This document shows, in pieces, positions 1 to 7,385 of a stretch of DNA of 64,000 nucleotides. The notes beneath the pieces are model-generated. The model was not told the origin of the DNA, did no database searches, and saw nothing but the letters and a program-made list of their open reading frames with translations. Every line of letters begins with the position of its first letter. Positions within the stretch are counted from its first letter, which is position 1. The translations under genes were made by a program, and so were the position numbers. Origin of the DNA: an uncultured Prolixibacteraceae bacterium (GTDB lineage: Bacteria > Bacteroidota > Bacteroidia > Bacteroidales > Prolixibacteraceae); assembly GCA_903834475.1 (NCBI GenBank), contig CAILJH010000035.1:1-64000 (forward strand). The letters are read 5' to 3'.

Positions 1-621
1 GGGGAGTTTAGAGAAAATAAAATTTTAGTTTCGTTTTGTTCTGTGGTAGCAATTTCAATCGTATTGTATTTTCTTTTTAAACTATTTCTGCTTTTTTATA
101 AGAGATTCCATGATTATAATCAACCTGGATATTATTTCTTTCTTGGACTTCTTCCCATTGTATGCTGGTTTATAGGCGTAAGAATTTATAAATCAGGTCA
201 AAAACTACTTGGAGTGCTTGTTTTTTTGAATTCTTTATTTTCAATCTTTTATATTGTTTTTGGAATTGGGAACGATTATTCAAACTATTTTGGAATGAAT
301 CCAGAATTGAAAAATGATTACGATAAAGAAAAACGCACCATATTAAAGAATAAATTTTTATCATATGAGGAGAAGCAAAAATTAATCATTGCACTGAAAC
401 AAAAATATTCAGAATTTGAGTCAAAAGAATTGTCAGAGTTTAGGACTTTAGAAATAGAATGGAGGCTCAAAAATGAAATGAAGAAATTTAATTTTGTTTC
501 AAAAGATGCCATTTTAACCCAAGAGATGCAAAATGAACATCAACAAAGGATTATTGATTTTCATTCAGAAATAGTTGATCAAAATATTGAGCGATACTAT
601 CGATATACAGATTGGAATTAG
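1..621 (+). CDS. DUF805-like membrane protein, 5' end outside window
   Basis: The frame is open from the first base, so the true start lies upstream; the GTG at 43 is merely the first possible start inside the window. Counted from base 43, hydrophobic segments cover residues 1-19, 31-48 and 56-76. Between the first two is an Arg-Phe-His-Asp turn followed by Gly-Tyr-Tyr, resembling the conserved loop of DUF805 membrane proteins. Residues 80-192 are charged, probably cytoplasmic and helical, which is a longer tail than plain DUF805 proteins have. No function is known for the family. The gene is followed by more than 600 bases without a gene. The family match is by eye and moderate. Confidence 0.6.
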   Translation, partial: GEFRENKILVSFCSVVAISIVLYFLFKLFLLFYKRFHDYNQPGYYFFLGLLPIVCWFIGVRIYKSGQKLLGVLVFLNSLFSIFYIVFGIGNDYSNYFGMNPELKNDYDKEKRTILKNKFLSYEEKQKLIIALKQKYSEFESKELSEFRTLEIEWRLKNEMKKFNFVSKDAILTQEMQNEHQQRIIDFHSEIVDQNIERYYRYTDWN

Positions 622-698
622 CTTTTTTAGTTACATACTACTTATGAATATCTTGTACAAATTGATTCATTGTAGTTTATAAAGTTTTCTCCGGGCCA

Positions 699-1062
699 CT
701 CAGGCAGCGGTTTCTGTTGCAAATGTTCGCAAAAGCGGCGCTCCCTAAGCAGCGCAGCGTGTCGAAGGGAGCATCTTCAAAATCTCATGTCTGTTGCCAA
801 ACGTCGTTTTCATCCCCCTTTTGCTTTCGACTGCTTCGCGCTCAGGCAGCGGCTCGAATAGTGAATGTTCATCAATGCGGCGCTCCCTGAGCAGCGCAGC
901 GTGTCGAAGGGAGCATCTTCAAAATCTCATGTCTGTTGCCAAACGTCGTTTTCATCCCCCTTTAGCCTTCGACTGCTTCGCGCTCAGGCAGCGGCTCGGA
1001 TAGTGAATGTTCATCAATGCGGCGCTCCCTAAGCCGCCGATAGGCGTGTCGAAGGGAGCATC
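699..1062. repeat. 142-bp tandem repeat array, about 2.6 copies
   Basis: The units begin at 699, 841 and 983, exactly 142 bases apart. The first 35 or so bases of copy 1 are diverged, copy 2 is complete and copy 3 is cut short at about 1062. Each unit holds a hairpin with arms GCTCCCT and AGGGAGC around a GC-rich centre, and a segment reading GACTGCTTCGCGCTCAGGCA. The short open frame across the array has no protein character. The array fills most of the gap between 621 and 1285. Confidence 0.85.
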
Positions 1063-1073
1063 CTCCCCGATGA

Positions 1074-1142
1074 GATGCCCAAACAAGTTCGGCATGACGT
1101 TTCGAATTTTCGGATTACCAAGATCGGAGCGTCATCCTGAAC
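1074..1142. repeat. dispersed composite palindrome, degenerate copy
   Basis: GTTCGGCATGACG at 1087-1099 faces CGTCATCCTGAAC at 1130-1142, an imperfect inverted pair. The left part (GATGCCC-AAACAAG-TTCGGCATGACG) recurs at 18272-18323, where a further palindrome sits in its middle, so this is one copy of a dispersed family. The rest of the gap up to 1285 is AT-rich and shows nothing else. Confidence 0.6.
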
Positions 1143-1284
1143 CCATAAAGACTCACAGAGCATAGTTATTCAGCACATTAATCCTACTGTAGCATAGATC
1201 CTTCATGACTTTGTGCAAAAAAAATATTTCTCTCAGTGAACTCACTGTTTAATAGAAACATTATCATTGTATAAAATTTGAACT

Positions 1285-2658
1285 ATGAATCCAGAGCCCG
1301 TTATTGATATTCAGAGCGCAAGAAAACTGATTGAAGAAAAGCAGATTCAAAATGTGAAAGTTGCCGTTTCGGATTGTGATGGTGTCATGCGTGGAAAGTA
1401 CATTCAAAAGAAGAAATTCGATTCAGCGCTCGAAAATGGACTCGGATTTTGTGATGTCATTTTTGGCTGGGATACCAATGATGTGCTTTATGACAAGGAC
1501 TCATTTACCGGCTGGAACACCGCATTCCCGGATGCCTGGGCACGCATTGATCCAGCCAGTTGCCGTATGCTCCCAACCGAAAATAATCAATCGGTTTTAT
1601 TTTTGGCCGACTTTTCAGGAGATACTGCCGCGGCAGTTTGTCCCCGGTCAATCCTGAAAAAAGTATTGACTCGGTTGAAAAAAATCGGTCTGTCTGCCAC
1701 GGCTTCTGCCGAGTTTGAATTTTTCCTTTTTGACGAAACTCCGGATAGTATCCGGGAGAAAAAATACAAAAATTTAAAACCCATTACACCGGGAAATTTT
1801 GGCTATTCCATTTTACGGAATTCGGCTCATGCAGATTTGTATCACCAGATATTGCAAATGGCTAAGGAAATGGATATGCCCATTGAAGGTCTGCATACCG
1901 AAACTGGCCCGGGAGTGATTGAAGCTGCGCTGGAATATTCGGATGCACTCAAAGCTGCCGACAATGCCATACTTTTCAAAACATTCATGAAAGTGTTGGC
2001 TCAGAAAAATAACCTGATGGCTACGTTTATGGCCAAATGGTCAGGAGATTACCCGGGACAGTCGGGACACCTTCATATTTCACTTAAAAATGACGATGGT
2101 ACTTCTGCTTTTTATGATGATAAAAAGGAGCACAATATGTCTGACATCATGCGCTGGTTTATCGGAGGTCAGCAAAAACTGATGCCCGAATTTTTAGCCA
2201 TGGTGGCCTCATCATGCAACAGTTATACCCGCCTCATTCCGGGATTTTGGGCACCAACGGCTGCTTCATGGGGCCTTGACAACCGGACCTGCGCCATTCG
2301 GGCCATTCCGGGAACTCCCAAATCGCAACGGGTGGAATACCGGGTGGCCGCTGCCGATATCAATCCTTACCTGGCGTTGGCCGCAGCAATTGGTTCAGGA
2401 CTTTGGGGAATCGAAAATCGGATTGAACCCAATCAGCCGATTGCCGGAAATGCCTATGCTGTTAACTATGACGATGCTCTTTTACTTCCATCCACGTTAA
2501 CAAATGCAGCCGCTCGTCTAAAAGTTTCTGATCCGGCCCGCGATTTGTTTGGCGATCAGTTTGTCAACCATTACGCCTATACGCGTGAGTGGGAAGATCA
2601 GCAGCAGCGCAGAGCTATTACGGACTGGCAGCTCAACCGATATTTTGAAATTATTTAA
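1285..2658 (+). CDS. glutamine-synthetase-family gamma-glutamyl-amine ligase (PuuA-like)
   Basis: Predicted ATP-dependent ligase joining glutamate to an amine, as in the PuuA/GlnA4-type branch of the glutamine synthetase fold; cytoplasmic. At 457 residues it is near the usual length for this branch. Visible family motifs: a metal-site stretch SAEFEFFLFD at 141-150 (E143, E145), EGLHTETGPGVIEAAL at 201-216 (E206, E213), GQSGHLHISL at 258-267 (His262), and NSYTRLIPG at 312-320. The N-terminal beta-grasp region reads DCDGVMRGKYI rather than the canonical ammonia-site form. First of four tightly packed genes (next start 10 bases on) with aldehyde and alcohol dehydrogenases and an amidotransferase, which argues for amine catabolism rather than nitrogen assimilation. 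The substrate is inferred, not shown; a housekeeping glutamine synthetase is unlikely from sequence and context. Confidence 0.85.
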   Translation: MNPEPVIDIQSARKLIEEKQIQNVKVAVSDCDGVMRGKYIQKKKFDSALENGLGFCDVIFGWDTNDVLYDKDSFTGWNTAFPDAWARIDPASCRMLPTENNQSVLFLADFSGDTAAAVCPRSILKKVLTRLKKIGLSATASAEFEFFLFDETPDSIREKKYKNLKPITPGNFGYSILRNSAHADLYHQILQMAKEMDMPIEGLHTETGPGVIEAALEYSDALKAADNAILFKTFMKVLAQKNNLMATFMAKWSGDYPGQSGHLHISLKNDDGTSAFYDDKKEHNMSDIMRWFIGGQQKLMPEFLAMVASSCNSYTRLIPGFWAPTAASWGLDNRTCAIRAIPGTPKSQRVEYRVAAADINPYLALAAAIGSGLWGIENRIEPNQPIAGNAYAVNYDDALLLPSTLTNAAARLKVSDPARDLFGDQFVNHYAYTREWEDQQQRRAITDWQLNRYFEII

Positions 2659-2667
2659 ACCAACGAT

Positions 2668-4056
2668 ATGTCAAAAATACAAACCATCTCACCCATCGAC
2701 GGAACGCTTTATTACTCCGGCGAACAGCACAATCTGAATGATATCGAAAAAGCGCTGAAGTCAGCCCGCTCGGCTTTTCAGGATTGGGCCGGATTACCTT
2801 TAGCCGAAAGGAAAAAATTTGTTTCAGGATTGGTAGATGCCATTGAAAAAGATAAAAACGAAATTGCTCTGGAAATCACCTGGCAGATGGGAAGACCATT
2901 GGGTCAGTCTCCATGGGAAATCAACGGATTTGTTGATCGGGCCCGGTATATGATAGGCATTGCAGATGAGGCACTGAGTCCGTATAAACCCGCAGAGAAA
3001 GCTGGTTTCAACCGGTGGATCGAGCATGAGCCACTGGGTGTTGTAACCGTTTTAAGCCCATGGAATTATCCGTATTTAACTTCGGTCAATGCGATTGTAC
3101 CGGCTTTGGTTGCCGGAAATGCTGTCATTCTGAAACACTCCAACCAAACACCTTTGGTAGCCGAACGCTACCTCAAAGCAGCACGAACCGCTGGTTTACC
3201 GGAAGGCGTTTTCCAGATTCTGCACCTCAATCACGAAAATACAGCTGCATTAATCAGCAATCCGGGTATCGACGGCGTTTATTTCACCGGTTCAGTTGAG
3301 GCCGGAATTGCAGTTCAAAAATCATTGAACGAGAAATTCATTCCCTGTGGTTTGGAATTAGGAGGAAAAGATCCGGCCTATGTTCGCGCGGATGCCGATC
3401 TGGATTATGCAGTCAACAACCTGGTTGATGGTTCATTTTTCAACAGCGGTCAATCGTGCTGCGGCATTGAGCGGATTTACGTACACGAAAATCTTTACGA
3501 TCGTTTTGTCGATGGGTTTGTGAATCTGACCAACGAGTATGTTTTGGGTAATCCGTTGGACGCCTCGACCAATATTGGTCCGATGGTGAAGACAAGTGCT
3601 GCAGCTTTTGTGCGTCAGCAAACTGAAGATGCCATTGCACAGGGCGCCAAAGCCTTGATCAGCGAATCACATTTTAAAGCTTCAGAAAAAGGAACACCAT
3701 ACCTTGCGCCACAAGTTTTGATCAACGTGAACCACACGATGGATGTGATGACCGAAGAAAGTTTCGGACCAGTGGTTGGAATCATGAAAGTAAGCGATGA
3801 TCGGGAAGCCGTCCGGTTAATGAACGACTCGAAATACGGATTGACTGCTTCCATCTGGACAGAAGATGAACTCAAGGCTGCAGAACTTGGTCGTCAGGTT
3901 GAAACCGGAACTGTATTCATGAATCGCTGCGACTACCTCGATCCGGCGCTGGCATGGACCGGTGTGAAAAATACCGGAAGAGGAATTACGCTTTCAGGAT
4001 TAGGTTACCAGCATGTCACTCATGCAAAATCATATCATTTAAGAACTATAAAATAA
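2668..4056 (+). CDS. NAD(P)-dependent aldehyde dehydrogenase
   Basis: Aldehyde dehydrogenase superfamily enzyme of 462 residues, the short form typical of succinate-semialdehyde-type members, oxidising an aldehyde to an acid with NAD(P). Signature residues: PWNYP at 131-135, FTGS at 206-209, LELGGK at 229-234 with general-base Glu230, and the Gly-Gln-Ser-Cys motif with nucleophile Cys264 (an extra Cys265 follows). It starts 9 bases after the ligase stop and 9 bases before the alcohol dehydrogenase, so the genes are surely co-transcribed. In this setting it would oxidise a gamma-glutamyl-aminoaldehyde made by the neighbouring dehydrogenase; that substrate is inference. Family assignment is firm. 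Confidence 0.92.
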   Translation: MSKIQTISPIDGTLYYSGEQHNLNDIEKALKSARSAFQDWAGLPLAERKKFVSGLVDAIEKDKNEIALEITWQMGRPLGQSPWEINGFVDRARYMIGIADEALSPYKPAEKAGFNRWIEHEPLGVVTVLSPWNYPYLTSVNAIVPALVAGNAVILKHSNQTPLVAERYLKAARTAGLPEGVFQILHLNHENTAALISNPGIDGVYFTGSVEAGIAVQKSLNEKFIPCGLELGGKDPAYVRADADLDYAVNNLVDGSFFNSGQSCCGIERIYVHENLYDRFVDGFVNLTNEYVLGNPLDASTNIGPMVKTSAAAFVRQQTEDAIAQGAKALISESHFKASEKGTPYLAPQVLINVNHTMDVMTEESFGPVVGIMKVSDDREAVRLMNDSKYGLTASIWTEDELKAAELGRQVETGTVFMNRCDYLDPALAWTGVKNTGRGITLSGLGYQHVTHAKSYHLRTIK

Positions 4057-4065
4057 CAAGCACCC

Positions 4066-5238
4066 ATGATACCACAGAATACAAATTGGAATTTTCCCAC
4101 GGCCATCTGGTTTGGCAATGGACGCATCAAGGAAATAGTTGATGCCTGCAAGCAATTAAAAGTTCAAAATCCTTTGTTTGTGACCGACGAAGGGTTGGTT
4201 AATTTGAGTATCGTTCAGAATACAATCGATATTTTGAAAGCTGCCGGAATCAGTTTTAATGTGTACAGCAATGTGCAGGGCAATCCAACCGGCAAAAACG
4301 TGACCGAAGGAGTTGCCTTTTATAAAGCAAACGGACACGACAGTGTGATTGCATTTGGCGGTGGATCAGCAATGGATGCAGGTAAAACGATCGCTTTTAT
4401 GTCGGGACAAACCCTGCCTTTGTGGGATTTTGAAGACATTGGCCCAAACTGGAGACTGGCAGATCCCGCAGGAATTGCTCCAATTATCGCCATTCCGACT
4501 ACCGCCGGAACCGGTTCTGAAGTTGGGCGCGCGGCGGTAATTCTGGATGAAGATCAACATTCAAAGAAGATTATTTTTCATCCGGGAATGTTGCCCAATA
4601 TTATCATTTCTGACCCAGAACTGACGGTCGGATTACCTCCACACATTACGGCATGGACCGGTATTGATGCCATGGTTCATGCTGTGGAAGCATACCTCGC
4701 TCCCGGATATCACCCGATGGCCGAAGGTATCGCGATTGAAGCGATTCGTCTGATTGCAAAATATCTGCCAATTGCCGTGGCCGATGGTAAAAACCTGGAA
4801 GCCCGTGGAAATATGCTGACCGCCTCGTCGATGGGAGCTGTTTCATTTCAGAAAGGACTGGGTTCAATTCACTCCGTTGCGCACGTATTGGGCGCCTTCT
4901 ACAATATTCAGCATGGTTTGGCAAATTCAATCCTGCTGCCATACGGACTCAAACAAAACGCTTCGGTCGTAGGTGAAAAACTCAAACATCTTAGTATTGT
5001 GCTTGGTCTTGAAAATCCCGGAACTGATTCGTTCATCAATTATATCCTTGCCCTCCGGAAACAGCTGAATATTCCGAATACTCTGAGAGAAGTAAATATC
5101 GACGAAAAACGTGCAGTTGAAATCGGTCTGAAAGCATTTGACGATCCGTCGACTCCTTCGAATGCCAAACCTGTAAATGCTCAGGATTTACAGAACTTGT
5201 TTCTGGCAGCCCTTGACGGAAAACTGGAAAATTTATAG
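4066..5238 (+). CDS. iron-containing alcohol dehydrogenase
   Basis: Group III (iron-dependent) alcohol dehydrogenase, 390 residues, expected to interconvert an alcohol and an aldehyde with NAD. The nucleotide-binding loop GGGSAMDAGK is present in the N-terminal Rossmann-like domain. The C-terminal domain has the metal-ligand pattern: Asp and His in DAMVHAVEAYLA and two His in HSVAHVLGAFYNIQHG. It lies between the aldehyde dehydrogenase (9 bases) and the amidotransferase (5 bases). An alcohol plus an aldehyde dehydrogenase beside a gamma-glutamyl ligase suggests that the amine carries a hydroxyl group (an amino alcohol such as ethanolamine), because a diamine route would need an amine oxidase or aminotransferase, and none is here. 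That reading is inference. Confidence 0.92.
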   Translation: MIPQNTNWNFPTAIWFGNGRIKEIVDACKQLKVQNPLFVTDEGLVNLSIVQNTIDILKAAGISFNVYSNVQGNPTGKNVTEGVAFYKANGHDSVIAFGGGSAMDAGKTIAFMSGQTLPLWDFEDIGPNWRLADPAGIAPIIAIPTTAGTGSEVGRAAVILDEDQHSKKIIFHPGMLPNIIISDPELTVGLPPHITAWTGIDAMVHAVEAYLAPGYHPMAEGIAIEAIRLIAKYLPIAVADGKNLEARGNMLTASSMGAVSFQKGLGSIHSVAHVLGAFYNIQHGLANSILLPYGLKQNASVVGEKLKHLSIVLGLENPGTDSFINYILALRKQLNIPNTLREVNIDEKRAVEIGLKAFDDPSTPSNAKPVNAQDLQNLFLAALDGKLENL

Positions 5239-5243
5239 AAGGA

Positions 5244-6041
5244 ATGATGCGACTTCTGGTTGTTGAAGGGAACCGAAAAGAAACCTGGCAGGAACGCGAG
5301 GCTCGTGGTGGTGTGGCCTATCACAAGCGTTTCAGGTCTATGCTAAAGATTTTACAGCCTGAAGCAGAAGTGGAAGTCGTTTTCCCGGCTGATGAGGAAT
5401 CAACTCTGCCAACAATCGATCAGCTTAAAACCTTTGACGGAGTACTTTGGACCGGAAGTTCACTTTACATTCAGGATCAAACTGCGGCAGTCCTGCGGCA
5501 GCTGGCATTTGCAGATGATGTTTTCGAAAGTGGGGTTCCTTTCTACGGAAGTTGCTGGGGTTTGCAAATTGCAGCGGTGGTGGCCGGTGGTAAAGTTGGA
5601 CCAAATCCAAAAGGGCGCGAAATCGGAATAACACAACCCATCGAATTAACCGCCGAAGGTCGGAAACATCCCTGTTTTCAGGGAAGAAAAGAAAAATTCA
5701 ATGCACTATGTGTTCATCTGGATGAAGTAGTGAAGCTTCCGGAGAATTCGGTTGTTCTGGCCGGGAATGAACACTCGGCGGTTCAGGCATTATCGTTCAG
5801 GTATAAAAATTCGGAGTTTTTCGGGGTTCAGTACCACCCGGAATTTCTGGTGTCGGATATGGTATTTATTATCCGGTTTCTATCTGAATTGTTAATTTCT
5901 GAAGGTTTGTTTCAATCGGAAGAATTGGTTGAAGCATTGGCATTGAAGCTTGAAGACCAAAGCAGCTTGCCGGAATGTGTTACCAATTATTTGCTTCATA
6001 CCCAGGACGTCAAATACTGGCTGGATGGTTTGAAAAGATGA
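5244..6041 (+). CDS. class I glutamine amidotransferase-like gamma-glutamyl hydrolase
   Basis: Stand-alone class I amidotransferase domain, 265 residues. The nucleophile elbow YGSCWG gives Cys104 and GVQYHPEF gives His198 and Glu200, so the triad is complete. Two ATGs in tandem (5244, 5247) follow a purine-rich AGAAGGA; either could be used. No synthetase domain is attached, as in PuuD-type gamma-glutamyl hydrolases, so it may release glutamate from the oxidised gamma-glutamyl product and close the pathway begun by the ligase. It is the last gene of the rightward operon, and its stop is separated by a single base from the stop of the oppositely oriented permease. A general GMP-synthase-like amidotransferase of unknown target is the alternative. 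Confidence 0.85.
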   Translation: MMRLLVVEGNRKETWQEREARGGVAYHKRFRSMLKILQPEAEVEVVFPADEESTLPTIDQLKTFDGVLWTGSSLYIQDQTAAVLRQLAFADDVFESGVPFYGSCWGLQIAAVVAGGKVGPNPKGREIGITQPIELTAEGRKHPCFQGRKEKFNALCVHLDEVVKLPENSVVLAGNEHSAVQALSFRYKNSEFFGVQYHPEFLVSDMVFIIRFLSELLISEGLFQSEELVEALALKLEDQSSLPECVTNYLLHTQDVKYWLDGLKR

Positions 6042-6042
6042 T

Positions 6043-7317
6043 TTAAGCTACCGCTTTTTCCCGGTCAAAGAAGTACAGGATTAGTCCTGTCAAAATAGTC
6101 GAAAGTCCCAGTAAGCTTTCAATTGGATGCTGAATGAAGGTGAAAACGCAGATGTAAACGCCAAAAACGATATAAATAACAGGGAAAATGTAAAAGTAAT
6201 TTCCCTTGAAAAGCAGGCGCTTTTTTGCCGGAATCCGAAAAACAGCCGCAATGGCAATCACGCTTATAAATTGCAAAACAAAAGAAGCGTAAATGAAAAT
6301 TTGCGCAAATCCACCCGATGCGATAATTAGAATGGCAATTAAAGCCTGAACCCAAACGGCAATATATGGCGTTTCGTTTCGCGACTTATTCATAAAACTC
6401 CAGAGTTTATGCTCTTTTGATGTAGCAAAGCAGATTCGCGAACCAATCCACAAATATCCGCTAATTGTCGCAATGAGTTGCGCTGAAATAAAGAAGCATA
6501 CCCATTTGGCCCCGGTCGATCCTAAAAAATTTTGAGCGGCAATCGAAGCCACATCTTCCTGGTTCGATAAGACAGCAATCGATGCGTGTTTCAGAAATAC
6601 AAAGTTCAGGAGAATATACACCGTAGAAACAAACAGCGTTCCCAGAATTAGTGCTTTGGAAAGGTTTTTCTTCGGGTTTTTTATTTCGGAAACAATGTAC
6701 GAAGCAGAGTTCCATCCGGTGTAGGCAAATGAAACAAACACTAATGAAAACGCGAAGGACGGGTGCTGAATTTCGGAAATCCAGGAACCATCCCATCGCA
6801 AAGAACTTGTTCCATGTGAGGCCATCGTGAGTCCAAGAATAATTAGTACCAGGACAAACAATACCTTAATTACGGTAAAAATATTCTGAAAATTACTGCT
6901 CGATTTCAGGCTTATTGATTGGGTAACAGCCACCAAAACGATGACCCAAATGGCAAATCCACTTCCCAGATCCCAGCCAAAAATCTGAAGATATTTACTC
7001 ATGGCCAAAGCTGCGAGCGAAACAGGCGCAGAGAAGCCTACAACCAAAGAAATCCAGCTGGTCAGATAACCTAAAATGGGATGAAAAGCCCGGGAGAGAA
7101 AGATATAATCTCCACCGGACTCTTTATAGTAATTTCCCAGTTCGGCATAGCAAAAAGTACCGAGGAGTGCCAGTAAGCCGCCAAGTGCCCACAGCAACAG
7201 GATGGTAATCGTGTTATTCAGAAAGGCAACCTGGTAGCCCAACGAAGTGAAAACCCCGGTGCCAATCATATTCGAAACCACCAAAGCGGCTGCAGTAAAC
7301 CATGAAATTTTCTTCAA
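6043..7317 (-). CDS. APC-family amino acid/amine permease
   Basis: Inner-membrane transporter of the amino acid-polyamine-organocation superfamily, 424 residues, with about 11-12 hydrophobic helices throughout. The first helix holds the GTGVF loop (unwound substrate-binding helix of the LeuT fold), and helix 3 is preceded by YYKESGGDYIFL, a typical APC feature. It lies 68 bases downstream of a TonB receptor on the same strand, so both may serve uptake of one small nitrogenous compound. Its 3' end meets the gamma-glutamyl operon tail to tail, so the imported substrate may feed that pathway. The exact substrate cannot be read from sequence. Confidence 0.9.
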   Translation of the reverse strand: MKKISWFTAAALVVSNMIGTGVFTSLGYQVAFLNNTITILLLWALGGLLALLGTFCYAELGNYYKESGGDYIFLSRAFHPILGYLTSWISLVVGFSAPVSLAALAMSKYLQIFGWDLGSGFAIWVIVLVAVTQSISLKSSSNFQNIFTVIKVLFVLVLIILGLTMASHGTSSLRWDGSWISEIQHPSFAFSLVFVSFAYTGWNSASYIVSEIKNPKKNLSKALILGTLFVSTVYILLNFVFLKHASIAVLSNQEDVASIAAQNFLGSTGAKWVCFFISAQLIATISGYLWIGSRICFATSKEHKLWSFMNKSRNETPYIAVWVQALIAILIIASGGFAQIFIYASFVLQFISVIAIAAVFRIPAKKRLLFKGNYFYIFPVIYIVFGVYICVFTFIQHPIESLLGLSTILTGLILYFFDREKAVA

Positions 7318-7385
7318 TGCAATTTAATTAAGCCTCAATTGTATTCATTTTCTGGCGGTGGAACAAATATTTGCGCTTCGAATTC

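Noticed and set aside
794-1003. 69-residue open frame in the tandem repeats
   Set aside because: It reads through repeat units and has low-complexity, repeat-driven content; no start signal or homologue features.
699-1062. Possible CRISPR array from the repeating pattern
   Set aside because: Repeats are 142 bases apart with conserved, not variable, sequence between them, and no cas gene is near.
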